From Acidimicrobiaceae bacterium (GTDB taxonomy: Bacteria > Actinomycetota > Acidimicrobiia > Acidimicrobiales > Palsa-688): a stretch of 32,513 nucleotides of DNA. Location: positions 393-32,905 of the forward strand of contig PMHU01000248.1 in NCBI GenBank assembly GCA_003156795.1, read 5' to 3'. Below, piece after piece: positions 19,496-28,390 of this stretch. Below the pieces are notes generated by a model that did no database searches, was not told the DNA's origin, and worked only from the letters and a program-made list of their open reading frames with translations. The translations under genes and the position numbers were made by a program. Positions within the stretch are counted from its first letter, which is position 1. Each line of letters begins with the position of its first letter.

Positions 19496-20292
19496 GCGCC
19501 GGACGGCCTGATGACGGTTTCAACGATGGTGCCGCGACACCGGGGGGCCCTTCGCCCTCGGCGCCAGCGCCGCCGCCCGCGCCCGACCAGGCCCCGCTGC
19601 TCGAGCTCGAACAGGTGCACGCCGCCTATGGTCCGTTTCGAGCCCTCTTCGGAGTGTCCATTGCAGTGCCCCGAAAGTCGGTCGTGGCGCTGCTCGGGCC
19701 CAACGGGGCGGGCAAGTCGACGGTCGCCCGAGTGGTGACCGGCCTGGTCCCGGTCTCGTCGGGCCGGGTTCGCTTCGACGGGCGCGACGTGACAGACGTA
19801 CGCACCTACCAACGGGCTCGGTTGGGGATCGCTTATGCCCCCGAAGGACGATCCGTCTTCTCAACACTGACCGTGGAGGAGAACCTGGCTCTTCCGGCCC
19901 GTAGCGACCGCGGTCGGGCGGCCACGGCTGCCGCCCTCGAAAAGGCCTTTCAGGCCTTCCCCCAGCTGGCCGCCCGCCGCCGCCAGCGCGCCGGCACGTT
20001 GTCGGGTGGTGAACAGCGGATGCTTTCCTTGGCGTCGGTCCTGGTCGAGCCGCCCCTTTTGCTCGTGGTCGATGAGCTTTCGCTGGGCCTGGCTGCGGTG
20101 GTGATTGACTCGGTCTTCCAAACATTGGCGGCGATCAGGGATGCGGGTACCTCCCTGCTCATCGTGGAACAGCACGTGGATCGGGCCCTGTCGTTGGCCG
20201 ATCATGTGGTGCTCTTGAGCAAAGGCGAGGTGGTCCGACAGGGGCCGGTTGACGAGATGAGGGCGCTGGCGACCTCGCTGCCCGGCATGTAG
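19492..20292 (+). CDS. ABC transporter ATP-binding protein (LivF-like) with Pro/Ala-rich N-terminal extension
   Basis: Walker A GPNGAGKST, signature LSGGEQRML, Walker B LLLVVDE, IVEQHV; 4-nt overlap with upstream ATPase. Confidence 0.92.
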   Translation: MSAGRPDDGFNDGAATPGGPSPSAPAPPPAPDQAPLLELEQVHAAYGPFRALFGVSIAVPRKSVVALLGPNGAGKSTVARVVTGLVPVSSGRVRFDGRDVTDVRTYQRARLGIAYAPEGRSVFSTLTVEENLALPARSDRGRAATAAALEKAFQAFPQLAARRRQRAGTLSGGEQRMLSLASVLVEPPLLLVVDELSLGLAAVVIDSVFQTLAAIRDAGTSLLIVEQHVDRALSLADHVVLLSKGEVVRQGPVDEMRALATSLPGM

Positions 20293-20349
20293 AGGGCCCT
20301 CCAGTGGTCTGTGTTGGCGCGCCGCGGACATTCGTGCTCTGATCCCCGG

Positions 20350-20910
20350 GTGCCCGTCTTCCTCACCGACGAGGAGTACACCATCTTGACGTCGGTGTGT
20401 TCGAGGCTGATCCCCAGCGAGGACGGGCCGGGCGCGACAGAAGCAGGGGTGGTCGACTACATAGACACCTTGCTCGGTGCCTTCTCCTACGACCCGCCGC
20501 GAATTTGGGCCGCAGGACCGTATTCGGGCCGCCACGGTGGGGACCCCGGCTTTGCCGAATTTCTCACGTTGTCGCCCCTCGAGGAACTGGCCTGGCGGTC
20601 CCGGATCGAGGGTTCGCTGGGCCTGGCCGAACGCGAGGTAAACGGGCCGGTCGTCGGCCTCCAGCAGCGCTACCGGGAGGGCGTCGCCGCGCTCGGGTCC
20701 GGGTTCCCCGAGTTGTCTCCGTCCGAGCAGGACGCCGCTCTGCACGCCCATGCCGAATTCGCGGCCCTGGTTTTCGAGCACGCCTGTGAGGGTATGTACG
20801 GGGCCCCCGAGTACGGGGGTAACCGGGATCTAGTGGGTTGGCGGTTGATCGACTTCGCCGGGGACGTCCAGCCCCGGGGCTACACGGACGCCGAGGTGAG
20901 CGAACCGTGA
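20350..20910 (+). CDS. gluconate 2-dehydrogenase subunit 3-like protein
   Basis: GTG 20350: VPVFLTDEEYTILTSVCSRLIPSEDGPGATEAGVVDYIDTLLGAF pattern of the GDH subunit 3 family; GTGA 4-nt overlap with the following GMC oxidoreductase. Confidence 0.75.
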   Translation: MPVFLTDEEYTILTSVCSRLIPSEDGPGATEAGVVDYIDTLLGAFSYDPPRIWAAGPYSGRHGGDPGFAEFLTLSPLEELAWRSRIEGSLGLAEREVNGPVVGLQQRYREGVAALGSGFPELSPSEQDAALHAHAEFAALVFEHACEGMYGAPEYGGNRDLVGWRLIDFAGDVQPRGYTDAEVSEP

Positions 20911-22595
20911 ACCCGGGTCCGGGGACCGCTAGGGACTTTGACGCCATCATCGTTGGCTCCGGGCCGGGGGGCTCGGCCGCCGCTTTGGCCTTGACCGAGA
21001 CGGGCCGGTCGGTGCTCGTCGTCGAGAAGGGCCGCAACCACCTGATCGACCTGGACGACCCCCGACGCCTGATCCAGCGATACAGCAACGACGAGATCAA
21101 GTTCGGCCCTCGCCATTTCCTCGGTCCCGATCCGATCGTGGAGCCCCGGACGTTTCGGATCTCGGAGGCCGACGGGGATCGGGTCTTTGTCGGCGAGGTC
21201 AACAGCGTGCCGGCCACGGTCGGAGGCGGTGCGGTTCACGCCGACGGCAAAGTGCCGCGCTTCTTGGAAGAGGACTTCCGGCTCCTGTCGGAACGGGGGC
21301 CGGTAGAAGGCGCGGAAGTGGTCGACTGGCCACTTTGCTACGACGACCTCGAGCCCTTCTACGAACAGGCCGAAGGCTTGATCGGGGTCTCGGGGGCGGC
21401 GGGGAGCAACCCCTTTGCTGCGCCCCGCTCGGCGCCGTACCCCATGCCGCCGGGACCCGCCATGTACGTCGCCCGCCTCACCTCGGCCGCGGCTGAGCGC
21501 GCCGGCCTCCACCCCTACCCGGCTCCTACGGCAGCCAACTCGGTGCCGTACGGTGGTCGCCCCGCTTGCAACAACTGCGGATTCTGCTCTTTTTTCGGGT
21601 GCCCCATACACGCCAAAGGCGACCCGGTCGCCATGCTCCAGCGGGCGCTGCTCTCGGGACGGGCCCAAATATGGCCAGAGACGTGTGCTACCCGGGTGGT
21701 AATAGAACACGGCCGGGCGACCGGAGTCGAGCTCCTCGATCAGGCCGGCCGGCGCTGGGTCGAACCGGCGGCTTCGGTGGTGGTGGCAGCCGGCGCCATC
21801 GAGACCCCGCGGCTGCTCCTGCTCTCTGGGGTCGAGCACCCGCTCCTGGGCCGCTACGCCATGTTTCACTTCCAAACCTACGTCGCCGGCCATTTTCCTC
21901 AACGGCTGCACGTCCATCGCGGCAGGGCGGTGACCCACGTGCACGACGATCACCTCGTGTCGGACCTAGCCTCTCGCGCCGCCGCCGCCGCGGCCGGGCT
22001 GCCGTGGATCAGGGGAGGCATGGTCGAGCACGCCGGGGCCAGCCTGCCCATCGAGGAGGCGAAGCTGTACCCGTGGGGATCGGGGCACGGGGCGTCAATG
22101 GCGGCCTCCCCGATGCGGGACCACCTCGGCGCCCTGGTCATGCAAGGCGAGGATCTGCCCCAATCGGGGAATCGCGTAGACCTGGATCCGGCCGTCCGTG
22201 ACGCTCGAGGCCTCCCGGTCGCCCGGGTGACATACGGCCCCCACCGTCACGAGCTGGCGGCTTCCGATCATTATTCCGGCATCCTCACCGAGGTGCTCAA
22301 GGGAGCGGGGGCCGAGTGGACGGTAACGGCGACGTCGCCCATGCCCGCGACCCCGTTGACACCGTACGGGGACCTGATCTCACCGATTCCCGCGTCGCGC
22401 CACGTGATGGGGACGGCGCGAATGGGTCGAGACCCCGCGGACGCCGTTTGCGACCCCTGGGGCCGGCTGTTCGCGGCGCCCAACGTCCTGGTAGCCGATT
22501 CGTCGGTCTTCCCGACCTCGGCCGGCTACGGGCCGACGTTGACCATCGTGGCCCTGGCGCTACGTAATGCCGCGGCCTTCTCGGCGGGAACCTGA
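20907..22595 (+). CDS. GMC-family FAD-dependent oxidoreductase
   Basis: GTG 20907: N-terminal FAD motif DAIIVGSGPGGSAAALALTETGRSVLVVEKG; C-terminal HVMGTARMGRDPADAVCDPWGRLFAAPNVLVADSSVFPTSAGYGPTLTIVALALRNA; internal CNNCGFCSFFGC. Confidence 0.93.
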   Translation: MNPGPGTARDFDAIIVGSGPGGSAAALALTETGRSVLVVEKGRNHLIDLDDPRRLIQRYSNDEIKFGPRHFLGPDPIVEPRTFRISEADGDRVFVGEVNSVPATVGGGAVHADGKVPRFLEEDFRLLSERGPVEGAEVVDWPLCYDDLEPFYEQAEGLIGVSGAAGSNPFAAPRSAPYPMPPGPAMYVARLTSAAAERAGLHPYPAPTAANSVPYGGRPACNNCGFCSFFGCPIHAKGDPVAMLQRALLSGRAQIWPETCATRVVIEHGRATGVELLDQAGRRWVEPAASVVVAAGAIETPRLLLLSGVEHPLLGRYAMFHFQTYVAGHFPQRLHVHRGRAVTHVHDDHLVSDLASRAAAAAAGLPWIRGGMVEHAGASLPIEEAKLYPWGSGHGASMAASPMRDHLGALVMQGEDLPQSGNRVDLDPAVRDARGLPVARVTYGPHRHELAASDHYSGILTEVLKGAGAEWTVTATSPMPATPLTPYGDLISPIPASRHVMGTARMGRDPADAVCDPWGRLFAAPNVLVADSSVFPTSAGYGPTLTIVALALRNAAAFSAGT

Positions 22596-22643
22596 AGCTC
22601 CTTCACCCCGGGGGTGGGCGTCGAACCCTCGGATGCCACCGGG

Positions 22644-23954
22644 TCAGAGGACGCTGACGAGGGTCCCGATGGGGTCCGTGCCCCAAATGTTCTCAGCCGT
22701 CGAGGACGGCAATTCGACGCAGCCGAGGCTCTGGGGCCAGCCGTAGCCGGGTCGGGGGAACTGGTGGACGGCGTCGCCGCCGTTGAAGTACGCGACCCAG
22801 CGCACCCCGGGATCGCGGTACTTCGTACCATCGGGGTTGAGACCCGTCATGGTGGTCGAGGCGTAGCGGGCGTAGACGGGGTAAGTTCCCAGGGCCGTGG
22901 GGGCGGCTGAGATACCCGTGTTGGCCAGAGACGAAGCGATGATTCGGCCATCGGACCACACTTGGAGAGTTTCGGGTGAGGACTCGCTGACCATCAGGTA
23001 GTTGTAGGGCCTGGTGTTTGCCTGGTCCTTTGCCGCCGCGACCAGCAGGGTGCTCCACACGTCAGGGCCGGCCACCCCGTCCGTGGCCAGTCCGTGGGCG
23101 GATTGGAACGCCATGATGGCGCCGCGGTCAATGGTGTTGGGGAGGCCTTGCGCCCACTGGTCCTTGAGGGAGGACGGCGTATTCGGGAACCGCCACGAGA
23201 AGGTCCCCGGCACCGGTGACGTCGTCACTGCGTTCGTCGCCGCAGATGAAGACGCCGTCGACGTGGTCGGCGTTGACGTGGATGGCGATGTGGATGGGAC
23301 CGGGAGGGTTCCCGAGCTCGACGGCGAAGTTCCCGCTGTCGACGGGCCCGATGTAGCCGTATCCGGGACGGTCGTGGTCGGCGTCGTCGTGGTCGGAGCT
23401 GGGCTGGTGGGAGTGAACTTCAGGGGGAGGTACCCGAGCTCGGCCAGCAGCTCTTGGAGGCGCAAGGTGGACCCTGGCGCGACGGTAAACGACACCGACG
23501 CGGCCGATGCGAGCGGCGTGGTGTCACTGCCGGCTGCACCGGCCAGCCCGGACGGGACCGTCACCTTTACGGTGGTAAATGGAATCCAGCCCCCAGCGGG
23601 CGTGAACGTCATGGTCGAGCCGGCGGTGGTCCACGAGCCCGCGACGGAGGGGGAGATGGTCGGCTGGGCGGTGTCGGCCGCTAAAGGCGCCGAGAAGTGG
23701 AGGGTGACCGGCGTGGCCGCGGCCACGTTCGTCGCGTTCGCCGTCGGGGAGAACGACAGCAGGCTGATCGGCGTGGGCGGGATCGTCGTAGGGGCGGCTT
23801 TTGCTTGTGACGGTGCGTGCTTGCCGTGGTTGACGGCATTGGTCGCACCCGCGACGGCCACGACGAGGCCGACGACGCCGACCACGATGGCAATGGCTGC
23901 CACACCTCGGACGGGTGCCCGGCCACTCTTCTTGCTGTGAGCTCCTGACGCCAT
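22644..23954 (-). CDS. membrane-anchored L,D-transpeptidase (YkuD) with Ig-like and peptidoglycan-binding-like regions
   Basis: N-terminal TM helix; Ig-like segment SLLSFSPTANATNVAAATPVTLHFSAPL; PG-binding-like IMAFQSAHGLATDGVAGPDVWSTL; YkuD motif PGYGWPQSLGCVELP. Confidence 0.87.
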   Translation of the reverse strand: MASGAHSKKSGRAPVRGVAAIAIVVGVVGLVVAVAGATNAVNHGKHAPSQAKAAPTTIPPTPISLLSFSPTANATNVAAATPVTLHFSAPLAADTAQPTISPSVAGSWTTAGSTMTFTPAGGWIPFTTVKVTVPSGLAGAAGSDTTPLASAASVSFTVAPGSTLRLQELLAELGYLPLKFTPTSPAPTTTTPTTTVPDTATSGPSTAGTSPSSSGTLPVPSTSPSTSTPTTSTASSSAATNAVTTSPVPGTFSWRFPNTPSSLKDQWAQGLPNTIDRGAIMAFQSAHGLATDGVAGPDVWSTLLVAAAKDQANTRPYNYLMVSESSPETLQVWSDGRIIASSLANTGISAAPTALGTYPVYARYASTTMTGLNPDGTKYRDPGVRWVAYFNGGDAVHQFPRPGYGWPQSLGCVELPSSTAENIWGTDPIGTLVSVL

Positions 23955-24191
23955 GGCTCCTGCTTGGGATCGCCTCGTCTTTGCTCGGCGTCGACCTCTA
24001 CGAGAGTCGACAACGTGGCGCGTAGAGGCTGAGACTGTCGCTGAGCACCCTAATCGGTCTGCGAGGAAAAGTGAGGGCGGTTACTGGGGCCTTTTTCGAC
24101 CCCGACGAGACTCACGGCCGATCCGTCGGATCCCGGTGGTTCACCCGACCGAGCCTCCCGCCCTCGCCATCGACAACTGACCGGCGAGCTC

Positions 24192-25229
24192 CTAGTCCGC
24201 GTCGCCGGCTTCTGCTCCGTCGTCTGGGGCCGTGTTGTCGGCGGAATCGTCGTCCCCGGTGTCTCGACGGAGCCAACTCGTGATCTGGTTGGACAGCTTG
24301 TTGACGCCACCTACGGTCCGGTCGATCATCGCCGTAAAGCGCTGGCGATAGTGCTGCACAGCGGCGTCGAACTCGGCGGAGGGTGGCGGCTCTTCACCTC
24401 GCCGGATATAGCTGCCGCTGCGGATACGGTCGAAGTCGCCGGATTGCACCCAAGTGACCAGTTCTCGTACCCGGCGGACGGCCGCCGGGTGGCTGCGCCC
24501 GAGCTCCGATGCGAAGCGTGACCGGCGGGCGAAGAGGTCTTCCTCTTCGGTGTACTCGGTGGCCTGGCGGACGAACGCATCGACGTTCATACCCGGCAGG
24601 GCTCCACCGGCCATGCGCATCAGCATCCGGCACACGACCATCGGGTCGTCGATCTCGAGAGCGGCGGCCCGGTCGCACGTGAGCTCCGCCGCTCGGCTCC
24701 ACTCGAGCAGGGCGAGATACAGCCCCCGGACAGGGAGCCCGGCGAGGGGAATGTCGGAGAACACCCCGGAAAGCAGCTGGGCGAGCAGGACCAGCATGGT
24801 CGAGTAGGTGACGTGGTCGGAAATAACGTGCCCGAGCTCATGAGCCAGGACAGACTCGACCTCGTCGGGCTCGTAATCGGCGGCCAGCGACGAGAAGACC
24901 ACGATCACCGGCGAGCGCATCCCGAAGGTCAGCGCGTTGACCATCGGGTGTTGCGTGACGAAGAGGGGAGGCGGAGTGACGTCGAGGCGGGACGCGGCCC
25001 GCAAGTGCATACCCCACACGTCGGGGACCTGGTCGGGTCCGAGACGCACGGAATCACCGAGCAGCATCTGGCGGAAGCGAGCCTCGACCCCCAACCGACC
25101 GAACCTCCGCACCAACCGGTCGAGCAGAGGAATGGCGTGGAGCGCCGATGTGGCAGCGCGGTCAGCGGGGTGCTCGTAGCTCCTCGGGCTGATTCCGGGG
25201 AACGCGATCGCAGGCTCGATTGCCATCAA
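24192..25229 (-). CDS. M48-family zinc metalloprotease
   Basis: HELGH motif in EVESVLAHELGHVISDH, preceded by VNALTFGMRSPVIVVFSSL. Confidence 0.88.
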   Translation of the reverse strand: MMAIEPAIAFPGISPRSYEHPADRAATSALHAIPLLDRLVRRFGRLGVEARFRQMLLGDSVRLGPDQVPDVWGMHLRAASRLDVTPPPLFVTQHPMVNALTFGMRSPVIVVFSSLAADYEPDEVESVLAHELGHVISDHVTYSTMLVLLAQLLSGVFSDIPLAGLPVRGLYLALLEWSRAAELTCDRAAALEIDDPMVVCRMLMRMAGGALPGMNVDAFVRQATEYTEEEDLFARRSRFASELGRSHPAAVRRVRELVTWVQSGDFDRIRSGSYIRRGEEPPPSAEFDAAVQHYRQRFTAMIDRTVGGVNKLSNQITSWLRRDTGDDDSADNTAPDDGAEAGDAD

Positions 25230-25279
25230 TCAGGTGTACCACCTATAGAACCTGACGGCGCTGCGGCCCTTGGATACGT

Positions 25280-25573
25280 TCAGGCCACGACCTCGCTGGT
25301 CTGCAACACCGGGGTGATCGACGTGTAGTTGGCGACGTCGGCGAGCACGGCCCCGGTGCCTTCGGATCCCATTGCGGCGCCGAGGGCTTCTTGTGACGCG
25401 AAGCGGAAATGGACGGCAGCGACGTAGGGCCCGTCGAGCCCTCGGTCGATCTCGGCGCCGTCGAGGCCCCACGTCTCGAGGCAGAGAGGGACGTGCTTGT
25501 CGCGGTAGTAATCGTGGTCGAAGGTCGCGCCCTCGGTGGTCGGGTAGAAGACACTCAGTCGGATCATGGTCAC
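25280..25573 (-). CDS. EthD family protein
   Basis: MTMIRLSVFYPTTEGATFDHDYYRDKHVPLCLETWG: EthD dimeric alpha/beta pattern (YY..KHVPL). Confidence 0.8.
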   Translation of the reverse strand: MTMIRLSVFYPTTEGATFDHDYYRDKHVPLCLETWGLDGAEIDRGLDGPYVAAVHFRFASQEALGAAMGSEGTGAVLADVANYTSITPVLQTSEVVA

Positions 25574-25818
25574 AGTCTGCCTTTCCGGGAGTCGGAGCGC
25601 TCAATTTCGACTGCAGGGAGAGCCTCGAGGCGGACGCCCCCGGTCGTTCGGCCAGAGTCGCGGGTCGCAGGATCCCCGGCCGATGAGTGTGGGCTGCTCG
25701 CACAGTCGTATACGTCGTGACCCCCACCACCACCCACCCGCCCAGCGCCCGCGGTCTCGCCTGTCCGCCCGAGGACTCGGGAGCTAAGGTCCAAATGGCG
25801 ATCGAGCGGGAGGAATGC

Positions 25819-26802
25819 ATGCCCGAACTTGTGTTTGTCGAACTTTCGACAGACGAACTGGAGCAGCACCGCAAGGAATTGGTGGGGTACTGCTACCGGA
25901 TGCTCGGCTCCGCTTTCGAAGCGGATGACGCCGTGCAGGAGACGATGGTCCGGGCCTGGCGGGCGCTGGGCGGGTTCGAAGGCCGCTCGAGCCTGCGTTC
26001 TTGGCTCTACCGCATCGCCACCAACGTCTGCTTGGACATGCTGCGGGGAAAGCAACGGCGAGCCCTCCCCATGGATCTGTCGGCGCCCGTCCCTGGTAAT
26101 ACCCCTCCCAGTCGGGTTCTTGCCGACCAGACCTGGATTCAGCCGCTCCCCGACGGAGCCGTCATCTCCGCCGACGCAGACCCGGCCGAACGGGCCGTCA
26201 CGAGGGACAGCATCCGGCTGGCGTTCATCGCGGCGCTGCAAACGCTGCCGGCCCGCCAGCGGGCCGTGCTCATCCTCCGCGAAGTGCTCGGGTGGCATGC
26301 GAGCGAAGTCGCCGAGCTGTTGGACACGACGGTTCAGTCCATCAACAGCGCCCTCCAACGGGCCCGCGCCACCCTGGCGTCGCGTGAGCCCGACACGCTC
26401 GAGGCCGCCGCCGGGGCCGCTGGGGCGGAGATAGACACGACGCTATTGGCCCATTACCTCGAGGCGTTCGAACGCTACGACATAGAGGCCCTCGTCAGCC
26501 TGTTGCACGAGGACGCCAGCATCTCAATGCCCCCGTACGAGATGTGGCTGCAGGGCCGAGAGGACTTGACCCGCTGGTATCTGGGTTTCGGGATCGAATG
26601 CAAGGGCTCCCGTCTGGTCCCCTTGGACGCGAACGGCTCACCTGCGTTCGGCCAGTACCGGCCCAGCGGCCCCGGGGGCCGCTACGAACCTTGGTCCATT
26701 CAGGTGCTCGAGGTCTCAGGCGGACGGATCGTCCATATCCACCACTTCCTCGACACCGACCTGTTCGAGCAATTCGGTCTCCCGAGCAGTTTCGACCGGT
26801 AA
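25819..26802 (+). CDS. ECF RNA polymerase sigma factor with C-terminal SnoaL-like domain (SigG/TIGR02960-type)
   Basis: SD GGGAGG five nt upstream of ATG 25819; region 2 LVGYCYRMLGSAFEADDAVQETMVRAWRAL; region 4 LPARQRAVLILREVLGWHASEVAELLDTTVQSINSALQRARATL; C-terminal SnoaL-like extension. Confidence 0.88.
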   Translation: MPELVFVELSTDELEQHRKELVGYCYRMLGSAFEADDAVQETMVRAWRALGGFEGRSSLRSWLYRIATNVCLDMLRGKQRRALPMDLSAPVPGNTPPSRVLADQTWIQPLPDGAVISADADPAERAVTRDSIRLAFIAALQTLPARQRAVLILREVLGWHASEVAELLDTTVQSINSALQRARATLASREPDTLEAAAGAAGAEIDTTLLAHYLEAFERYDIEALVSLLHEDASISMPPYEMWLQGREDLTRWYLGFGIECKGSRLVPLDANGSPAFGQYRPSGPGGRYEPWSIQVLEVSGGRIVHIHHFLDTDLFEQFGLPSSFDR

Positions 26803-27021
26803 GTCCCCGAGGCAGATCAACACGTCTTCCAGACCGACCAGGAGGATGAGTTGAGGCAGCGCTTCACTGTCGGTGACCACCCGCATCTCGATGCCGAGCC
26901 TTTGGGCGACGAGCCGGAGTCGAGCCAGAGCATTGACCGTCTCGAGACTCGCGGGGGTCCCGTCTCGCGTGTCGACAACGTGGACGGCATGGCCCCTGCT
27001 GCGGCCTCCTCTCGTCGTCAC
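26716..27021 (-). CDS. STAS-domain-like protein
   Basis: HAVHVVDTRDGTPASLETVNALARLRLVAQRLGIEMRVVTDSEALPQLILLVGLEDVL: STAS-like. Convergently overlaps the sigma factor 3' end. Confidence 0.6.
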   Translation of the reverse strand: MTTRGGRSRGHAVHVVDTRDGTPASLETVNALARLRLVAQRLGIEMRVVTDSEALPQLILLVGLEDVLICLGDLPVETARETELLEQVGVEEVVDMDDPSA

Positions 27022-27139
27022 GCAGGTACAGACGACTGCGCATCGCCATAGTCATCGCGAGTTAGGCGGCGCCGGCCCGTGGCCCCCGTCAAGGACGGTC
27101 GCATAAGGTGACCCCCGACGGCGAGCGAAGGAGGAACGA

Positions 27140-28318
27140 GTGGGGGCGCTCGATGGCGTCAAGGTCTTAGAGGCCGGGTTGCTGGTGCAAGGCCCACAGG
27201 CCGCCGCGACCCTGAGTGATTGGGGAGCCGACGTCGTCAAGGTCGAGTTGCCCGGTTTTGGCGATCAGAGCCGCTGGCTTCCGGTGGAGGCAGGAGACCA
27301 CCGATCTGCGTATTTCATTGCATGCAACCGAGGGAAGCGGAGCGTGACCATCGATCTCCGCACGCCTCCAGGTCGGGACGTATTCCTTCGCTTGAGCGAG
27401 ACGGCCGACGTGGTCATCACCAACTTCAAGCCGGGCACGATGGAGGCTTGGGGCCTCGGTTTCGAGGACGTGGCTGCGGTCAACCGGGGCATCATTTACG
27501 CGGCGGGCTCGACGTTCGGACCGGCCGGCCCCGATGCCCAACGGGAGGGCGCCGATCTGAGCGGCCAGGCGGCCGGCGGCATCATCAGCACGACCGGGGT
27601 CGACGGGGGGGAGCCGACCCCAATCGGAGCCACCATCGCCGACCACGTCGCTTCGCAAAACCTGGTGTGCGGGATACTCGCCGCCCTTATCGCCCGGGCC
27701 CGAACCGGGCGGGGCCAGCGGGTCGACACCTCGCTGGTAGGCGGCCAGATCTGGGCCCAAGCCAGCGAGTACACCGCCTTCCTGCTGACGGAACGGGTCC
27801 CCCGACGAGCGAACCGGGGCAACTCCATGATCCCCGGGTTGTACGGGATGTTCACCACGGCCGACGGCTGGATAGCCATCGTTGGAGTGCTCGGCCCGGC
27901 CCGGGCCGCCTTCTACCAACAGATAGGCGCGCCGGAGCTGGCGGACCGGTTCGCTCAGCCGCTCTACTCCGAAGCCGACAAGGCCGAGTTGTTTCCCCTC
28001 ATCGATCGGGCCTTGTCGGCCAAACCCACCAACGAGTGGTGCCGCCTGCTGACGCAGGCCGGAATCCGCCACGCCGCCGTGCGCGACTACTCCGGAGTCG
28101 TCATCGATCCCGGCGTATGGGACAACGGGTACCTGGCCCGGGTCGCGGGTCCTTCCGGCGAGGTCACGGTCGTGGGCTCGCCCGTACGCTTCAGCGACAC
28201 CCCAGCGCGGCCCGGCGTGACTGCACCAGAGCTCGGGCAGAACACCGAGGAAGTGCTCCTAGAGGTGGGTTTCAGCTGGGAGGACATCGCCCGACTCTCC
28301 AGCGAGGGAGCAATTTAG
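27140..28318 (+). CDS. CaiB/BaiF family CoA-transferase
   Basis: GTG start after AAGGAGG; MGALDGVKVLEAGLLVQGPQAAATLSDWGADVVKVELPGFGDQSR...NRGKRSVTIDLRTPPGRDVFLRLSETADVVITNFKPGTMEAWGLGFE. Confidence 0.93.
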   Translation: MGALDGVKVLEAGLLVQGPQAAATLSDWGADVVKVELPGFGDQSRWLPVEAGDHRSAYFIACNRGKRSVTIDLRTPPGRDVFLRLSETADVVITNFKPGTMEAWGLGFEDVAAVNRGIIYAAGSTFGPAGPDAQREGADLSGQAAGGIISTTGVDGGEPTPIGATIADHVASQNLVCGILAALIARARTGRGQRVDTSLVGGQIWAQASEYTAFLLTERVPRRANRGNSMIPGLYGMFTTADGWIAIVGVLGPARAAFYQQIGAPELADRFAQPLYSEADKAELFPLIDRALSAKPTNEWCRLLTQAGIRHAAVRDYSGVVIDPGVWDNGYLARVAGPSGEVTVVGSPVRFSDTPARPGVTAPELGQNTEEVLLEVGFSWEDIARLSSEGAI

Positions 28319-28323
28319 GAGCC

Positions 28324-28364
28324 GTCTCGTCCCATGTACCTGTGGGGTTGTCCGGGGACGAGAC
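28324..28364. other. intergenic stem-loop between the CoA-transferase gene and the phosphoribosyltransferase ribosome-binding site
   Basis: Perfect 10-bp arms GTCTCGTCCC (28324-28333) and GGGACGAGAC (28355-28364) with a 21-nt loop. Confidence 0.55.
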
Positions 28365-28390
28365 TGTGACCCACCAAAGGAGGTATTCCC

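Noticed and set aside
20880-21953. 357-aa minus-strand ORF opposite the GMC oxidoreductase
   Set aside because: No recognisable domains; shadow of a strongly supported gene. The same reasoning applies to 10245-11375 (-), 14447-15529 (+) and 19861-20781 (-).
22603-22618. CACCCCGGGGGTG palindrome between convergent GMC and L,D-transpeptidase genes, also similar to 14047-14060
   Set aside because: Short GC palindrome with no proper loop; the two occurrences are likely chance in GC-rich DNA, so not called as a terminator or shared motif.
23955-24191. Leader of the L,D-transpeptidase considered as a c-di-AMP (ydaO-type) riboswitch because such switches control cell-wall genes in actinobacteria
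   Set aside because: Only a CCTCTACG/CGTAGAGG inverted repeat (23995-24028) is evident; I could not match the conserved riboswitch core. An Infernal/Rfam scan would settle it.
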